This document shows positions 1-10,380 of a stretch of DNA of 35,632 nt, in pieces; the first letter of the stretch is position 1, and each line of letters starts with the position of its first letter. The position numbers were made by a program, and so were the translations under genes. Source of the DNA: Spongospora subterranea (Eukaryota > Endomyxa > Phytomyxea > Plasmodiophorida > Plasmodiophoridae); contig OUQQ01000089.1 of assembly GCA_900404475.1 (NCBI GenBank), forward strand, positions 1 to 35,632, given 5' to 3'. The notes under the pieces were generated by a model. That model saw only the letters and a program-made list of their open reading frames with translations. It had not been told where the DNA came from and ran no database searches.

Positions 1-792
1 ACTACTATCTACCGTGGATAGCGGGAGAAATGACGAGCACCACTTTCAGACCAATGGAAATATTAAATTTGAGTTTCAAAAGATGAAATTGGAAGTGTCC
101 CTTTATTCGAAACCAGTTGAGTTCGGAATGTGTTCGGACTCCGACTTCACCGCGTAGACATGCGAGAGAAATTGCGATGAGTCATGATTGAACAATGATC
201 CTAAAAACCAATCCAAGACGCCCTTTGTAACAATTAACTGGAAATGAGGTATAATAATTGAGACTGGTATTTAACATGGGAAATATCGGGTGGGGGCAAT
301 TCCCATTCGGTGTGGTCATTTAGGGAAGGTTATGTTGCTGAATCCAGCTGGTCTAATAGGTTCCTTCATCCAGGCTACTTGTAGCGGCCAGGCGGAAGAC
401 CTGGTAGTACACAGGATTACCCGACCCATAAGAACCCGCGAACCTTGTATACCATTCCATACCAAGTGGGTTCAATCGACTGGTGAATACAGAAAGAGGA
501 TTAATTTTTCCCTATTCAGCAAACTGTGTTTGAGTTTGAAGGCTCAAAACCAGCAATATTGAGAGAGTATTATAAATAGCTTTTGATTTTTTGGATATTG
601 GCCGGAGTGTACATATGGGAAAAGCAGCTCGTGGTGATTCGTTTTTTCAAGGCGCATCTTTCTTGCTAACATACCTTTGGCCTCGGTACTGTACTCCACT
701 TGAAAACCCTATAAAAATTTGTCGAGACTGGTAGAGTTCCCGCACTGTACTCCGTACCGACCTCAGATCGACCACCACCCGGAGGCGACTTC
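1..792. other. gene-poor stretch, no supported gene
   Basis: I see no convincing gene here. The longest plus-strand open frame (290-562, about 90 residues) has no recognisable motif, no hydrophobic pattern and no clear splice partner, and the opposite strand is broken by stops. The last part may hold the promoter of the small gene starting at 793. Confidence 0.4.
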
Positions 793-1137
793 ATGTCGTC
801 CACTTGGGGCAGCAGATTCTCCCGCTATCTACCATACTACAACTTCGTATGAATCGTCGCTATTTGCTTTCGTCGTCCAGATTTTGAATGTCAGCAGGCA
901 ATTGGCAGTTTTGCCCTGACTTTCCAGCTGTCGGTTCTCTACCCGTGGCATTTGCAATTGGACAAGGACTTCGAAAAGATGAAGGCCGAAGTCGACGGTA
1001 AACTCGCCAATTACCATAACTTGAAGCTACAGAAGTTGGACTTGTTGCATCAGCTGCTTGAAAAGAAATCTCACCAGACTCCCGCTCATTCTTCCGACTC
1101 CTCTGACAACGCATACATATCACGCACGCAACCATAA
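793..1137 (+). CDS. small membrane-anchored coiled-coil protein, unrecognised
   Basis: Two-exon model: 793-846 and 898-1137, with a 51-base GT...AG intron between. The product is about 97 residues. It begins MSSTWGSRFSRYLPYYNF, continues into a hydrophobic stretch (about residues 19-36, AIGSFALTFQLSVLYPW), then a charged, leucine/lysine-rich segment that looks like a coiled coil (LDKDFEKMKAEVDGKL), and ends in a serine-rich tail. The layout (basic/aromatic N-terminus, one membrane segment, helical tail) resembles small inner-mitochondrial-membrane proteins, but I do not recognise the family. The intron is supported because it removes a frame change and leaves an uninterrupted helix. An acceptor at 880 would put the reading into a stop, so the one at 897 was chosen. 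Function unknown. Confidence 0.45.
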
Positions 1138-1485
1138 TTTGTAATATGCATACAACCTTGATATCAGGCTGCATCGTAAAGTTTTCACTGTTTAATTATT
1201 GTTTCGTCTATTTATTCTGTACTCTCTCATGCTGGTTACCACAATTCCAGCTGGCCAATTTCAAGCTGGATGGTTTGACCACACCCGGTCGTAACTCACA
1301 ATATTCTCAGCAAGACAGACGATCAGCGCAGCAGAGAATGCTGCAACGCCCATGTTGGCGCTGTGCTCCAGGATATAGAAGCCGATTATGCCACTCGGTA
1401 TCATTACGTCGTGTATTTAGATATTCAGATCTTACAGTTGTTAAGAAACAAAGTGAAAAGCGTATACACAATCATTGTATTGCGT

Positions 1486-2000
1486 TCAAATATCTTTGAA
1501 AAACGCGCTCGATCGCTGACGCTGGATCACATCCTCGACAGCGTTTAGAGCAAACGTGGCCAGGAAGCCGATCCATCCTGCTGCCAAAATGAATGATATG
1601 ACGACCACTTTGCGATCAAAATGTTGTCGATTTGGCATCAAAGCCTGGGTATCTGAAAATGATGGTAGCCAATTGGGTCACATGGTGCTTGCTGGTCTGG
1701 GAGTTTTACCTGCCGGCAGAACTGCAGTATTGAAGGCCCGGTTCTGCACATTAACTCGGGTCACTACCCATTGTGCGGGTTCTGTCAGACACAAGTTTAC
1801 ATCAAAGGAGATGGTTCACAGAGCTAGGTTACTGACCAGGCTGATCTTCGTCATCCGGTAATCCTGCGACCGATCAGCCAACAGCCATAACAAATTAACC
1901 AGGCGATTATCAGGTACGTACCAGCAGGTATCTTGTACAGACCATCAAATATATACAATAAAGCAGCTGCGAATGCAAAATAAACAGCTAACGACGTCAT
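1486..2000 (-). CDS. three-helix membrane protein, unrecognised
   Basis: Three exons on the minus strand: 2000-1871, 1781-1710 and 1652-1486, with introns of 89 and 57 bases, both in phase 1. The product is about 122 residues. Helix 1 is near residues 3-20 (LAVYFAFAAALLYIF), helix 2 near 27-43 (TYLIIAWLICYGCWLI), then a polar loop (EPAQWVVTRVNVQNRAF), and helix 3 near 85-105 (VVVISFILAAGWIGFLATF), ending in a basic tail. The splices are believable because frame and hydrophobic pattern both resume exactly at each junction. The second donor is GTAAAA and its acceptor follows TTTTCAG. A diverged inverted copy lies at 4928-5215. A further hydrophobic frame downstream (1263-1410, minus) is not joined here because no good acceptor precedes it. 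I do not recognise the family. Confidence 0.5.
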
Positions 2001-2329
2001 CTTCCAACACCGTCAGTAGCAAACTGAAGGACAAGAAAGAGAAGGGGTTGCGGGGGGTCTGAAAAAACCCGGGATTGTCCGCCGGTCGGGGTGAATATCT
2101 GTGAGTCCGCCCTAATCGAGTTGACCCAACTTGACTCAGCAGAGTGCCGTAAATGCTGATTGCTGAAGTTTTCGAGAACGGCGATCTTGGCTCGGTTGTT
2201 TCTGAATTATCATGTCCACACCTCGTCGCGATCAACGGTCTTTGTTTAAAGCTTCTCCAGGCATTTTATTCCATTTCCTTTTGCAGCAAGGCAACTATGC
2301 CTCATCATATCTCAGGAAGGGCTACAGCA

Positions 2330-3838
2330 CGCAGATTGGGGTGACCGATTCGTCGTTCGCCGCTTGCTGCCCGCGAGAACACCATCTCACTGGGCACTGG
2401 CCTCGATGTGACCCCCATGTAGTCCCTGGCCATCGGCACTAACCTGGGATACAGCTGCTTGTTCACACCAAACCACATGCAAGCGTTCGTGATTATGGTT
2501 CCACTGATACTATTTGATGCGAAAACCAACGCTTGAGCTCGATCTCAAACTACTCAAGGTCTTTGATATGGTAGAACTGGTAGTTTTCTCATGACGTTGT
2601 GGAACTCGTTTCGCGACGTTGCCAAATGTGACAGTTTGTTGCTGCACGATGCCGATTCCAATTCATTCAGGCCGCTCTCCTCATTGAGCCTTGAATCGTA
2701 GTAATCGTCGAATTCCGGATCGAGCTCGATCTCAATTTCGCCTGATCGAGGCCCAATGCCGGAAGGAACGATTTGACTCGCGGATCGAGGGCTGTCGAGA
2801 TTCTCATCATCTTGTTGCGAACAATTGGCCCGAACTGCCCTAACTTCTTGACCACACTCTTTGCAAACTTGATTGTATGCGAGGCACGAAAACCAGTGTT
2901 TGAAGCAATAGCTGCCTTGGCATGCTGGAACACCGATTAGAAAACGGAAATTTTCATGCCCAATACTGTCCAGAAACTGTAGAAGACCTTGACTCGTCTG
3001 GAGTACTTTTTGTCGGTTGGGGAAATGGCAAAGTTCGGAAAACCGTCGTGTCGATCGTGGATTCGGCGCTGCAGGTTTTCAAAAGGATTCTTATTTTATT
3101 GTTACCGCTGATCATCTCCAATGTGCTGTTCCAACGCGTTTCGCCATCCAGTGACGGGAACCTTGCAGGTCTGCTGCAGGGCCGTCCAGCAGCCTAGGGA
3201 ATAGGGAATCGTTGATCTTCTTGAGAAGGTCTCGGAATGTTCCAATTGCGACATCCATGTTTTTACACTCAGACAGTTCTTGCTTCACCGCTAATTGTAT
3301 GTTTGCGCCAAACAGGGCAAGAAAAAGTTCAGGAATTTCTATCAATTTCACTGCATTTATGTCGTGTTCATAACCGGCTTCGGTGATCGCTTGTGCGAAG
3401 TCTTCCGCTATCGCATTAGGCAGGAGTCTTTCCAGGTAACCGGTCATTGCTGTGTTATTCGATGCGTTGTTGACAGTAATAGCCCATAAACTGGAGAGCA
3501 GGGATGGGTTCATGTCCTGCACCGCTTTTCAGCCAATGTTCATCCAGTTGTTCTCCGGTGTGACAACTCAAACAAATGCAAGAATGCAATGCCGCATGTC
3601 CCAATCGTTGGTTATAAAGTGAACCACAATATACCTCTCTTGTCCACATGCCCGTCGCTATCCCAACTCGCCACCTGCCCAGCTCCGCCTTTAAACGCAT
3701 TCTTGTCTTGGACTACTCGGCTGACGATTCGTCTTTGATCGTATTCCGACTAGATACGGAAAACTTTTGCCAAAGAGCGCCGCATTACTCCCGAAAATCG
3801 TCCTTCTCAACAAATTTAAAGGACTCTGTGTGATTCAG
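2330..3838 (-). pseudogene. decayed hAT-family DNA transposase
   Basis: Reading leftward, pieces of a hAT transposase appear in the expected order but in shifting frames with stops. First comes an N-terminal block (SFKFVEKDDFRE, stop, then FSVSSRNTIKD, about 3838-3730). Next is MWTREV near 3650, then the block around VTVNNASNN (near 3480), corresponding to the hAT D-NASNN region. TRWNSTLEMI (near 3140) is reached only after a one-base frame change from the 3522-3112 frame. LDPRVKSFLP (near 2780) follows. Last is a well preserved C-terminal dimerisation domain (VNKQLYPRLVPMARDYMG, then VPSEMVFSRA, about 2490-2380). At least two stops and several frameshifts separate the blocks, so it cannot make a transposase. 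The family call rests on motif order and identity. Terminal inverted repeats and a target-site duplication were not found. Confidence 0.8.
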
Positions 3839-4164
3839 CAAGCGATTTATTGTCAATGGGCAACGCAGCGAAGAATTTGATGAAGAATTGATGAAAACAG
3901 CACATTTATTGTTTGCAAATTGGATGTATTCCTCCCGAGCTCCCTTCTGGGTGCAATATGGAGTGCAAAAACCCTCCATCAGCCTGCTGCATTCCGCTAC
4001 AGCACTGCACCACGACACGTGCCCTGGAAACCGGAGTATGCTAGAGATTTTAAATGAAGACTTTTGGGGACAGTTTTGAAAGTTGTAGGTTCCTGCCTAA
4101 AAAACAATATATGTGCTGCCTCAAAATTCTACGCTGCGTTGACCATCGACAATAAATCGCTTGC
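3838..4164. repeat. inverted repeat, 33-base arms
   Basis: The arms are 3838-3870 and 4132-4164. The reverse complement of the right arm matches the left at 31 of 33 bases, and weaker similarity continues inward. The left arm lies at the upstream edge of the hAT relic. Both arms can be read as related peptide (AALPIDNKSLAE on minus, AALTIDNKSLAK on plus), so this looks like an inverted duplicate of transposase coding sequence rather than a terminal repeat. Confidence 0.75.
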
Positions 4165-4925
4165 TAAACCACTCGTAGTCCTTCAAAGCTGTTGAGAACG
4201 ACGATTGTTTTCGGGTACAATTTAACTGTCAACTTCCGATCAGGCGGTGAGCCCTCTAATGTGAATCGCTCCACTAGAGAGAAACCCGAGTTCGACTCAC
4301 TGAAATTCCGCACCAACTTGAGTCCAACTCGTCAAGGATATTGCCAATTCCCCAACTCTGTAAGGATATTGCCAATTCCCCCAACTCTGTAAGGATATTG
4401 CCAATTCCCCCAAATAGTCATGTTGAAAACAAATTTCAGTTAGACATTCGCTGTGATGGTTTGACGACTTTGCGCGAAGATTTCGTGGACCCTGTGAGGT
4501 GGGTCGTCGCAGACATTAAACCTTAACTCGGAAAACAGATGCGCCTTATTAACACAGGCGGCAATGGACACGGGAAGGTCTTGGTCTGAGATTGATGGAA
4601 GTTCTGATTCATTTCTGTCCAAGTCGAAGCAACTATGGTGTTTGCAAGCGAAACTTCCATTTCATCTCTGATTGGAACCGCAGAAACGACTTTTCTTTTT
4701 AATGGGCATTTATACGGTCAACGTCGGTCTTTATAACGATCTCATTCGGTCAACAGGGCAATAATTGATAGCCTGTCATATTGGTCCAAGATTGGGTGGA
4801 TTGGTTAGAATTGATAGGTTGAATGTCTCCATGGGTAATATTACAGCGACAGAATTGATTGATGCAAAACAGGATCGTTGAAAAGCTTAAATCGATGATA
4901 TTTGCTTTTAGAGAGGGTCAGATTG
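4165..4925. other. intergenic stretch, no supported gene
   Basis: Apart from the short tandem repeat at 4334-4413, I see no gene. Open frames are short, unsupported by motifs and broken. Fragments next to the hAT relic may be transposon debris. Confidence 0.4.
4334..4413. repeat. 28/29-base tandem repeat, about three copies
   Basis: Copies start at 4334, 4362 and 4391, each beginning AAGGATATTGCCAATTCCCC. The period is 28 then 29 bases, and the third copy is truncated. It lies in non-coding DNA and looks like a simple slippage product. Confidence 0.85.
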
Positions 4926-4927
4926 AG

Positions 4928-5215
4928 CTTTGTACAGGGTACCTGATGGTACGTACCTGATAATCGCCTGGTTGATTTGTTATGGCTGTTGGCTGATCAT
5001 CGCAGGATTACCGGATGACGAATATCAGCTTGGTCAGTAACCTAGCTCTGTGAAACATATAACATCTTCTCTAATAATGAACTTGCGGCTGACAGAGCTC
5101 GCACAATGGGGAGGTGAATCAAGCTAAGGTGCAGAATCAGACCTTTATTGCCTCACAGGAAAAACTCCCAGATCAGCAAGTACCACGTGACCGGAATTGG
5201 CGACCATCACAACTT
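4928..5215 (+). pseudogene. decayed inverted copy of the three-helix membrane protein gene
   Basis: This stretch reads on the plus strand as a diverged copy of the minus-strand gene at 1486-2000. It shares the segment around TACGTACCTGATAATCGCCT (helix 2) and continues through the loop (LAQWG... VQNQTF) into sequence matching the second intron of the first copy. It lacks the start and helix 1. The first-intron donor (ATCGGTCGC in the intact gene) has become ATCATCGC, and the loop carries a frame change. It is therefore unlikely to be expressed as protein. The two copies point outward from the hAT relic between them. Confidence 0.6.
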
Positions 5216-5518
5216 TCAGAAGCGACCGTGTCGAGTGTGATTGACAATGGGTCCAGCGAACTCATGGTTTTGGCGTTGGTTCATTTCAATTTCAGAAAGG
5301 GGTCTTTCAGTTTCAGTAACTTTGATGAAAGTCAGATCAAGGCCCTGGATTTCTTCCTCCTGCTGCGCCCTAATCAGTTTTCGGCTCGTCACAAAGATAT
5401 GGGTCAAAAGAGCAAAAACAACCGAGACCACACTCCGGTACCATTTTGGTAGAAACAACTTGATTGCGGGTTCTCGTAATTGAGGAGTTGACGAGGCTGC
5501 TGCGATTCGCTGGACCAT
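5216..5518 (-). CDS. possible small single-pass membrane protein
   Basis: An uninterrupted 100-residue frame starts with ATG at 5518, in good context (ACCATGG). It has a hydrophilic N-terminus, one hydrophobic segment near residues 29-46 (RSVVSVVFALLTHIFVT), then an acidic/glutamine-rich tail (RAQQEEEIQGLDLTFIKV). Composition is protein-like, but no family is recognised. A second minus-strand piece just upstream (about 5760-5525) can be read with a 37-39-base intron and may be an extra exon or a separate fragment. Its end overlaps the edge of the decayed inverted copy on the other strand. Confidence 0.35.
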   Translation of the reverse strand: MVQRIAAASSTPQLREPAIKLFLPKWYRSVVSVVFALLTHIFVTSRKLIRAQQEEEIQGLDLTFIKVTETERPLSEIEMNQRQNHEFAGPIVNHTRHGRF

Positions 5519-5990
5519 GGTCACTCACACACGACCCAATCGCTGGATTCCATCAGGATCAAGGTCTCTGAGTTCACGAAATACTTGAAAACTGGGAAGA
5601 AGCTCTGCAATTGCAAATCAAACAAGAAATTGGCATCTCACAGCATTTTGCTCGCTGGTATTTGCACGAGACGAAAATAGAGGACTTTGGCTTTGGAGTT
5701 GGAGAATACTTTCTCGATGATCGTGCCAACTATCCCAAAAGAAACCATTTTGTGCGTCTGGTTTTTTGAATTGTGACGTTCGCAGTGTTAACGAACGGTA
5801 TCTTATCGAGGAAGATTACGTTCTTGCGGTTGTCACTGAGGTTTTTAGGACTCAGCAGGAAATGGTTCAGAGCGAGCTTTGGTATTGAGTCTATGTACGA
5901 TGACGGATGGACTCGTCCATATTCCTCTCTACTTGCCTCATTAGTCCGAAACCCGAGAACTGTTGTCGACTTCTTTGACTCTCTGTCTAT

Positions 5991-6107
5991 TTATCGGAAA
6001 TTTGTTTTTCGTTGACAATCCCCATGCCGATACATGTAAGCCGCGAGTGATCCCCAAAATGCAGTGAACACTAAGGAAATCGAACTCGCGACCTTGATAA
6101 CCATCAT
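5991..6107 (-). CDS. possible 38-residue single-helix peptide
   Basis: A short minus-strand frame begins with two methionines, has one strong hydrophobic segment (VIKVASSISLVFTAFWGS) and ends in a basic tail (QRKTNFR, stop). It could be a tiny membrane protein in its own right or the last exon of a longer gene extending to about 6660. The frame stays open for about 23 codons upstream of the methionines. No family is recognised; this is a weak call. Confidence 0.2.
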   Translation of the reverse strand: MMVIKVASSISLVFTAFWGSLAAYMYRHGDCQRKTNFR

Positions 6108-6109
6108 AC

Positions 6110-7861
6110 TGTTAGGAACTTGGTGCAACGGATTCCAGACGGCACAAGCGTCCCGGCCGGTATCGTCGATTCGTCATCAGTGTTTCTCATAATACAAAAC
6201 AACTCACAAATCAAACGGTACTCTTGAGATCGGCGGCAGAAGGTTGTGATGAGGAAACGGATGATGTGGCAACACCAGACACGATGGCCATTGCCAGCAA
6301 CAGGCGAATTTGAGTGGCGATCCGGATTTCGAAACTCAGACGGGAATTGAGCTGGAAACACACAAACAAGCGACGCGACAGCGGGATATGGTTTGTAGCT
6401 TCATATCAGCCCTATAGCTTGGACAAACTTCCCTTCAGTCAGTGGTCGCGTACAGAGTCTGTGCATAGGTACTTGTCAGAGGCCTGGCTACGAAGCCTTC
6501 TCTCGTATTGACGTTCCTGATATCCAACCAAGAATGTACATGTATCTTCAAAACAAGGGTCACTAACACAATAACCAAGCACAGTGGGGATCATTGTCGC
6601 TTTGTCCATGACATGATCAAAACCAAAGATTGTGTCAACAACTGTAGTGTCCGACGTCAAACCCTGTAGCCTTTATCGTTTCTGACCGGCCTCCTGCAAA
6701 GCGGTATCACGTTACGACAACCTCAACGTTGTTACTATGTTACTGCTTCGCGCTGGGATTAGACTGTAACCTTCACATGTGCCCCACGTGCGATATGATG
6801 TAACATTGATTTATTGCGATGGTATGATATGTTACCATCACTGGGTATATCGAACCACGATATCATCGTAAAATTCATTATGATTTTGAATCAATTGTTA
6901 AAGCTTGCACAGTCGAACTCGCCGTTGGTAGCGGCTCTTCGACCATTAGGCGGATCAACCGATCAAGAATCAACATCTATATCCTATTGTCTAGTACTCC
7001 TAGTATTGCTGATCCGCGTCTGATGTGCTCAAGTATTGTTCCTGTCCGTTTCTCCCAAATCCTGATCAGAGTTCCTAACAGTTCACATGGTCAATATCAA
7101 TCCAATCGCCGCCAAACATACTAAAACCGCTTTAACAGCCCAAAACCACCAAAGGTCAATAGAGAGTTCCGTCTACATTCAAGGCAACAGCCCCCAGCTG
7201 ATTCGTGGGCCCCGGTTACCGTTGTGGGGCAACCAAATAGTAGATTACAGTGCTCGACACGAACATGACCTGGCTGTAATCCCGGACGAGTGACCTGGAA
7301 GAAATTTTGGTCCGGATTTGGGACACAAGAACAGGAACATTGCATGAACAGGTCAGACGCGGGTCATAACAAGCCTCAGTCACGTATATGGTCATTAATG
7401 CCAAATCGATATTTCTGGTCGTGCCTGATAAAGGTATTGTTCGTCCATTTTCCATTCCTCCTCCCTGTATTCCCATCGTTCACCACCGCGATCAGCAAAC
7501 AATTCCATATTGTACCACTTCTTTTCATCGTCATGGTCTCGGTCTCGCTTCCGTAATACACCAGGATCACCTACAATCGCCGCCTTTGATTCCGATCCCC
7601 ACACGATCATCGTGGTGAGTATGATGGAAATAGCTTATAGAGCGCAATTTAACAGCTAACAATCAAGAAACTGTCAACAGAAAGCGTATGTTTTTTCATA
7701 GGACCTGGCACAACTCCAGATTCCAATATCAATGAACAAAGGTATTTGACACTCACTGGTTTCTTGTTCCAGTTACCTGTCCAAATGGTTCTTTAGAGCC
7801 GACTTGATTGCAAAAGAATCTAGACGATTAAGGTTTTCGATACTATAGTGACCCTTCCACC
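6110..7861. other. weakly coding stretch, no gene resolved
   Basis: Two minus-strand frames look more protein-like than chance: 6660-6439 (contains CVSDPCFEDTCTFLVGYQER; a GTACGC donor follows near 6450) and 7610-7395 (charged, contains KKWYNMELFADRGGERW). I could not join either into a convincing spliced gene and recognise no family. Plus-strand frames over the same DNA lack motifs. Confidence 0.3.
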
Positions 7862-8019
7862 ATGATCGAGCGCCGTATTAATTTGGACAATTATCAAGGA
7901 GACACGAAACTAATTAAATGCATTTGGCAGCCCCTTCTGTGGATTATACAGAGCCGCTGACCGATCTGGCATCCCTGCAACAGTTTTATCATCTTCTGCA
8001 TTTTGACCCTAGACACTGA
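7862..8019 (+). CDS. possible two-exon microprotein
   Basis: ATG at 7862 with exon 7862-7874, a 56-base intron (GTATTA...CTAATT...GGCAG) and exon 7931-8019 gives a 33-residue peptide (MIERPPSVDYTEPL...). The intron has donor, branch-like CTAAT and acceptor in good spacing, which is the main support. A separate plus frame at 8057-8242 (about 61 residues, ends KTFDEESVYDQAT) could be a further exon, but I found no in-frame junction. Unrecognised. Confidence 0.22.
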
Positions 8020-8550
8020 AATCACGCTGTCGGTCGCCGTTCTGAATTATACTTGAGTGAGAGCAAAAACTTTTCGGGTGGAAGTCGTGAAGAGTCATAT
8101 GGAGAGTCATTGTCCGCGCCGTGCAATCAAGGATCACTTTTCGGGCACATATTTTTCTAATAAGCAATATCACAACGAAATTGCCGTACCAAAAATGCTG
8201 AAAACGTTTGACGAAGAATCCGTCTATGATCAAGCTACATAATTGATAATCAACGATATGGCAAACAGGAGCACATCTCTCAAGGTTTATAAACAACGCA
8301 CGCTTTATTAACACTAAGGGAATGAGCATTAACTAAACAGGCACATGATAAGTGAATTTCGATTTATAAAAGCAGGGCGATGACGCAAGAACAAAGCGTT
8401 GGGGTTTGGGGTCAATCTGTGACACCCTGAGCAAAAATTGCGGGGACCGGTGTCCGTCACGGAGTCCGTGGAAGCTGAATGGCGCTACAGCCTAGAAGTC
8501 AGTGTCCATTATCGAGAGGCGATCGTGTGTGTGATCTCGAATACGCCATC

Positions 8551-10263
8551 ATGCTGATCCTGTACGAGACTCCAGCCGGATACGCCCTGTTCAAGGCCAA
8601 TAATGAAAAGAAGCTCAGCCCCGTCGACAATATATTTCAACACTTTGAGGACGAATCCAAGGCCAACAAGCTCATCTCGTTCCAGGTATCCAGATGTTTA
8701 TCGCCTCCTCTCATTACCGGGACTGATTGACCGTTTCGTCCAGGGATTTGCCAAATTTGCAGACACGACTGAGGCTCTTGAAGCCGCTACCTCTCTTTGC
8801 GATGGAACTCTCGGCAAGAAACTTAAATCTTTCTTGAAGAAATCCATTGTCAAAAAGGTACAATACATTCCGGCATCGAAGTCTATTGTGTTTTCTCGAT
8901 TCGCTAAATATATATTGTCATACAGAACTTGACCGATACTTTGGTTGTTGCCGATTCCACCTTGGGGAACTTAATCAAGACCAAGTTAGGGATTCAGTGT
9001 GTTTCAGACTCCATGACGCAGCAACTCTATCGTGGGATCCGTTCCCAGCTATCATCGCTTCTATCGGGATTACCCGATCAAGAGCTGCGAACCATGACCT
9101 TGGGTCTGTCTCATTCCCTCTCCCGCCATAAGATCAAGTTCTCCCCCGATAAAGTCGACACCATGATCATCCAGGCGATTGCCCTTTTGGATGAGCTTGA
9201 CAAAGAGTTAAACACATACGCCATGCGTGTTCGTGAATGGTATGGATGGCATTTCCCAGAAATGGCCAAAATCATTTCCGAGACTATCATCTACGCCAGA
9301 GTCGTGAAGCTCATGGGAGTTCGTACCAACGCGTCTACAACCGACTTGTCGTCTCTGATCGACGAAGATACGGAAAGCGAGCTGAAGCAAGCGGCTGAAC
9401 TATCAATGGGAACGGAAGTGTCTGAAGACGATATCAACCACATCACAGCTCTTTGCGATCAAGTTATCAGTATCGCCGAATACCGCACATCATTATTCGA
9501 TTATCTCAAGTGCCGAATGGCGGCCATCGCTCCGAACTTGACGGTCATGGTTGGTGAGCTGGTCGGAGCTCGCCTCATCGCTCACGCCGGTTCTCTGCTG
9601 AACTTGGCCAAGTCGCCGGCATCGACGGTGCAAATTTTGGGCGCTGAGAAGGCGCTTTTCCGGGCCCTTAAAACCAAACATGAGACCCCTAAATATGGTC
9701 TGATCTATCACGCCAGTCTTGTTGGTCAAAGCGCTCCTAAGAATAAGGGCAAAATCAGTCGGGTGTTGGCCGGAAAGACGTCGTTGGCTGCTCGTGTGGA
9801 TGCGTTGGGAGATGCTGAAGGTGCCACAATCGCGTTCGCTAATAAGGAGAAAGTCGAGGCGCGCATGAGGGCTTTGGAAGGAGGTGTACGAGTGCCGGGT
9901 GAAGTCAGGAACCAGGAGAAGTACATGAAGGCGCCCGGTGCTGGACGGTCGTACAATCCGGCGGCAGATATCGTGATGAAGACCGAAGCAGTGGAGGAGA
10001 AACCTACCGAAAAGAAAGAAAAGAAACAAAAAAAGAGAAGCGCCGAGGAGGTTGAAGACATTGAAGAGGAGAAAGTGTCAAAGAAGGCGAAAAGGGATAA
10101 ATCCACTGTTGGTAAGGAGAAAAAGGAAAAGAAGAGAGTCGTTGAAGAGGTTGTGAAAGTCGATGAAGAGAAGGTGTCAAAAAAAGAGAAGAGAGATAAA
10201 TCCAGTGCCGATAAGGAGAAGAAAAAGTCAAAGAAGAAATCTAAATCAACGTCAGACGAATAA
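8551..10263 (+). CDS. NOP58: nucleolar protein 58, box C/D snoRNP core protein
   Basis: NOP58 is a core subunit of box C/D small nucleolar ribonucleoproteins, which direct 2'-O-methylation of rRNA in the nucleolus. Three exons: 8551-8685, 8744-8857 and 8926-10263; introns of 58 and 68 bases, both phase 0. The product is about 528 residues, the usual length for fungi and animals. The start at 8551 was chosen because MLILYETPAGYALFK matches the family N-terminus; an upstream in-frame ATG at 8479 would add an atypical leader. The middle carries NOSIC/Nop-domain signatures (HSLSRHKIKFSPDKVDTMI, REWYGWHFPEM, GAEKALFRALK, TPKYGLIYHASLVGQ). From about residue 420 the tail is a lysine/glutamate KKE-type region containing a repeated block (EEKVSKKAKRDKS and EEKVSKKEKRDKS). 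AATAAA overlaps the stop codon. Confidence 0.97.
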
Positions 10264-10380
10264 AAACTGTGTCACTATCTGCCTATAAACGATTGCCCCA
10301 TGATGGAATTCATGAATTTATTGTCACAATGACATCGGTTTTGTCGCAAAAATGGTCAATACACAGTCACTCGGGATATT

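Noticed and set aside
1363..1548. Plus-strand frame of 61 residues with a helical look
   Set aside because: It lies largely opposite the third exon and 3' flank of the membrane-protein gene, whose splices and helices are more convincing.
4261..4330. GAGTTCGACTC, resembling a tRNA T-loop
   Set aside because: No matching acceptor stem, anticodon arm or D-loop nearby; the same was true of a T-loop-like stretch near 6080 on minus.
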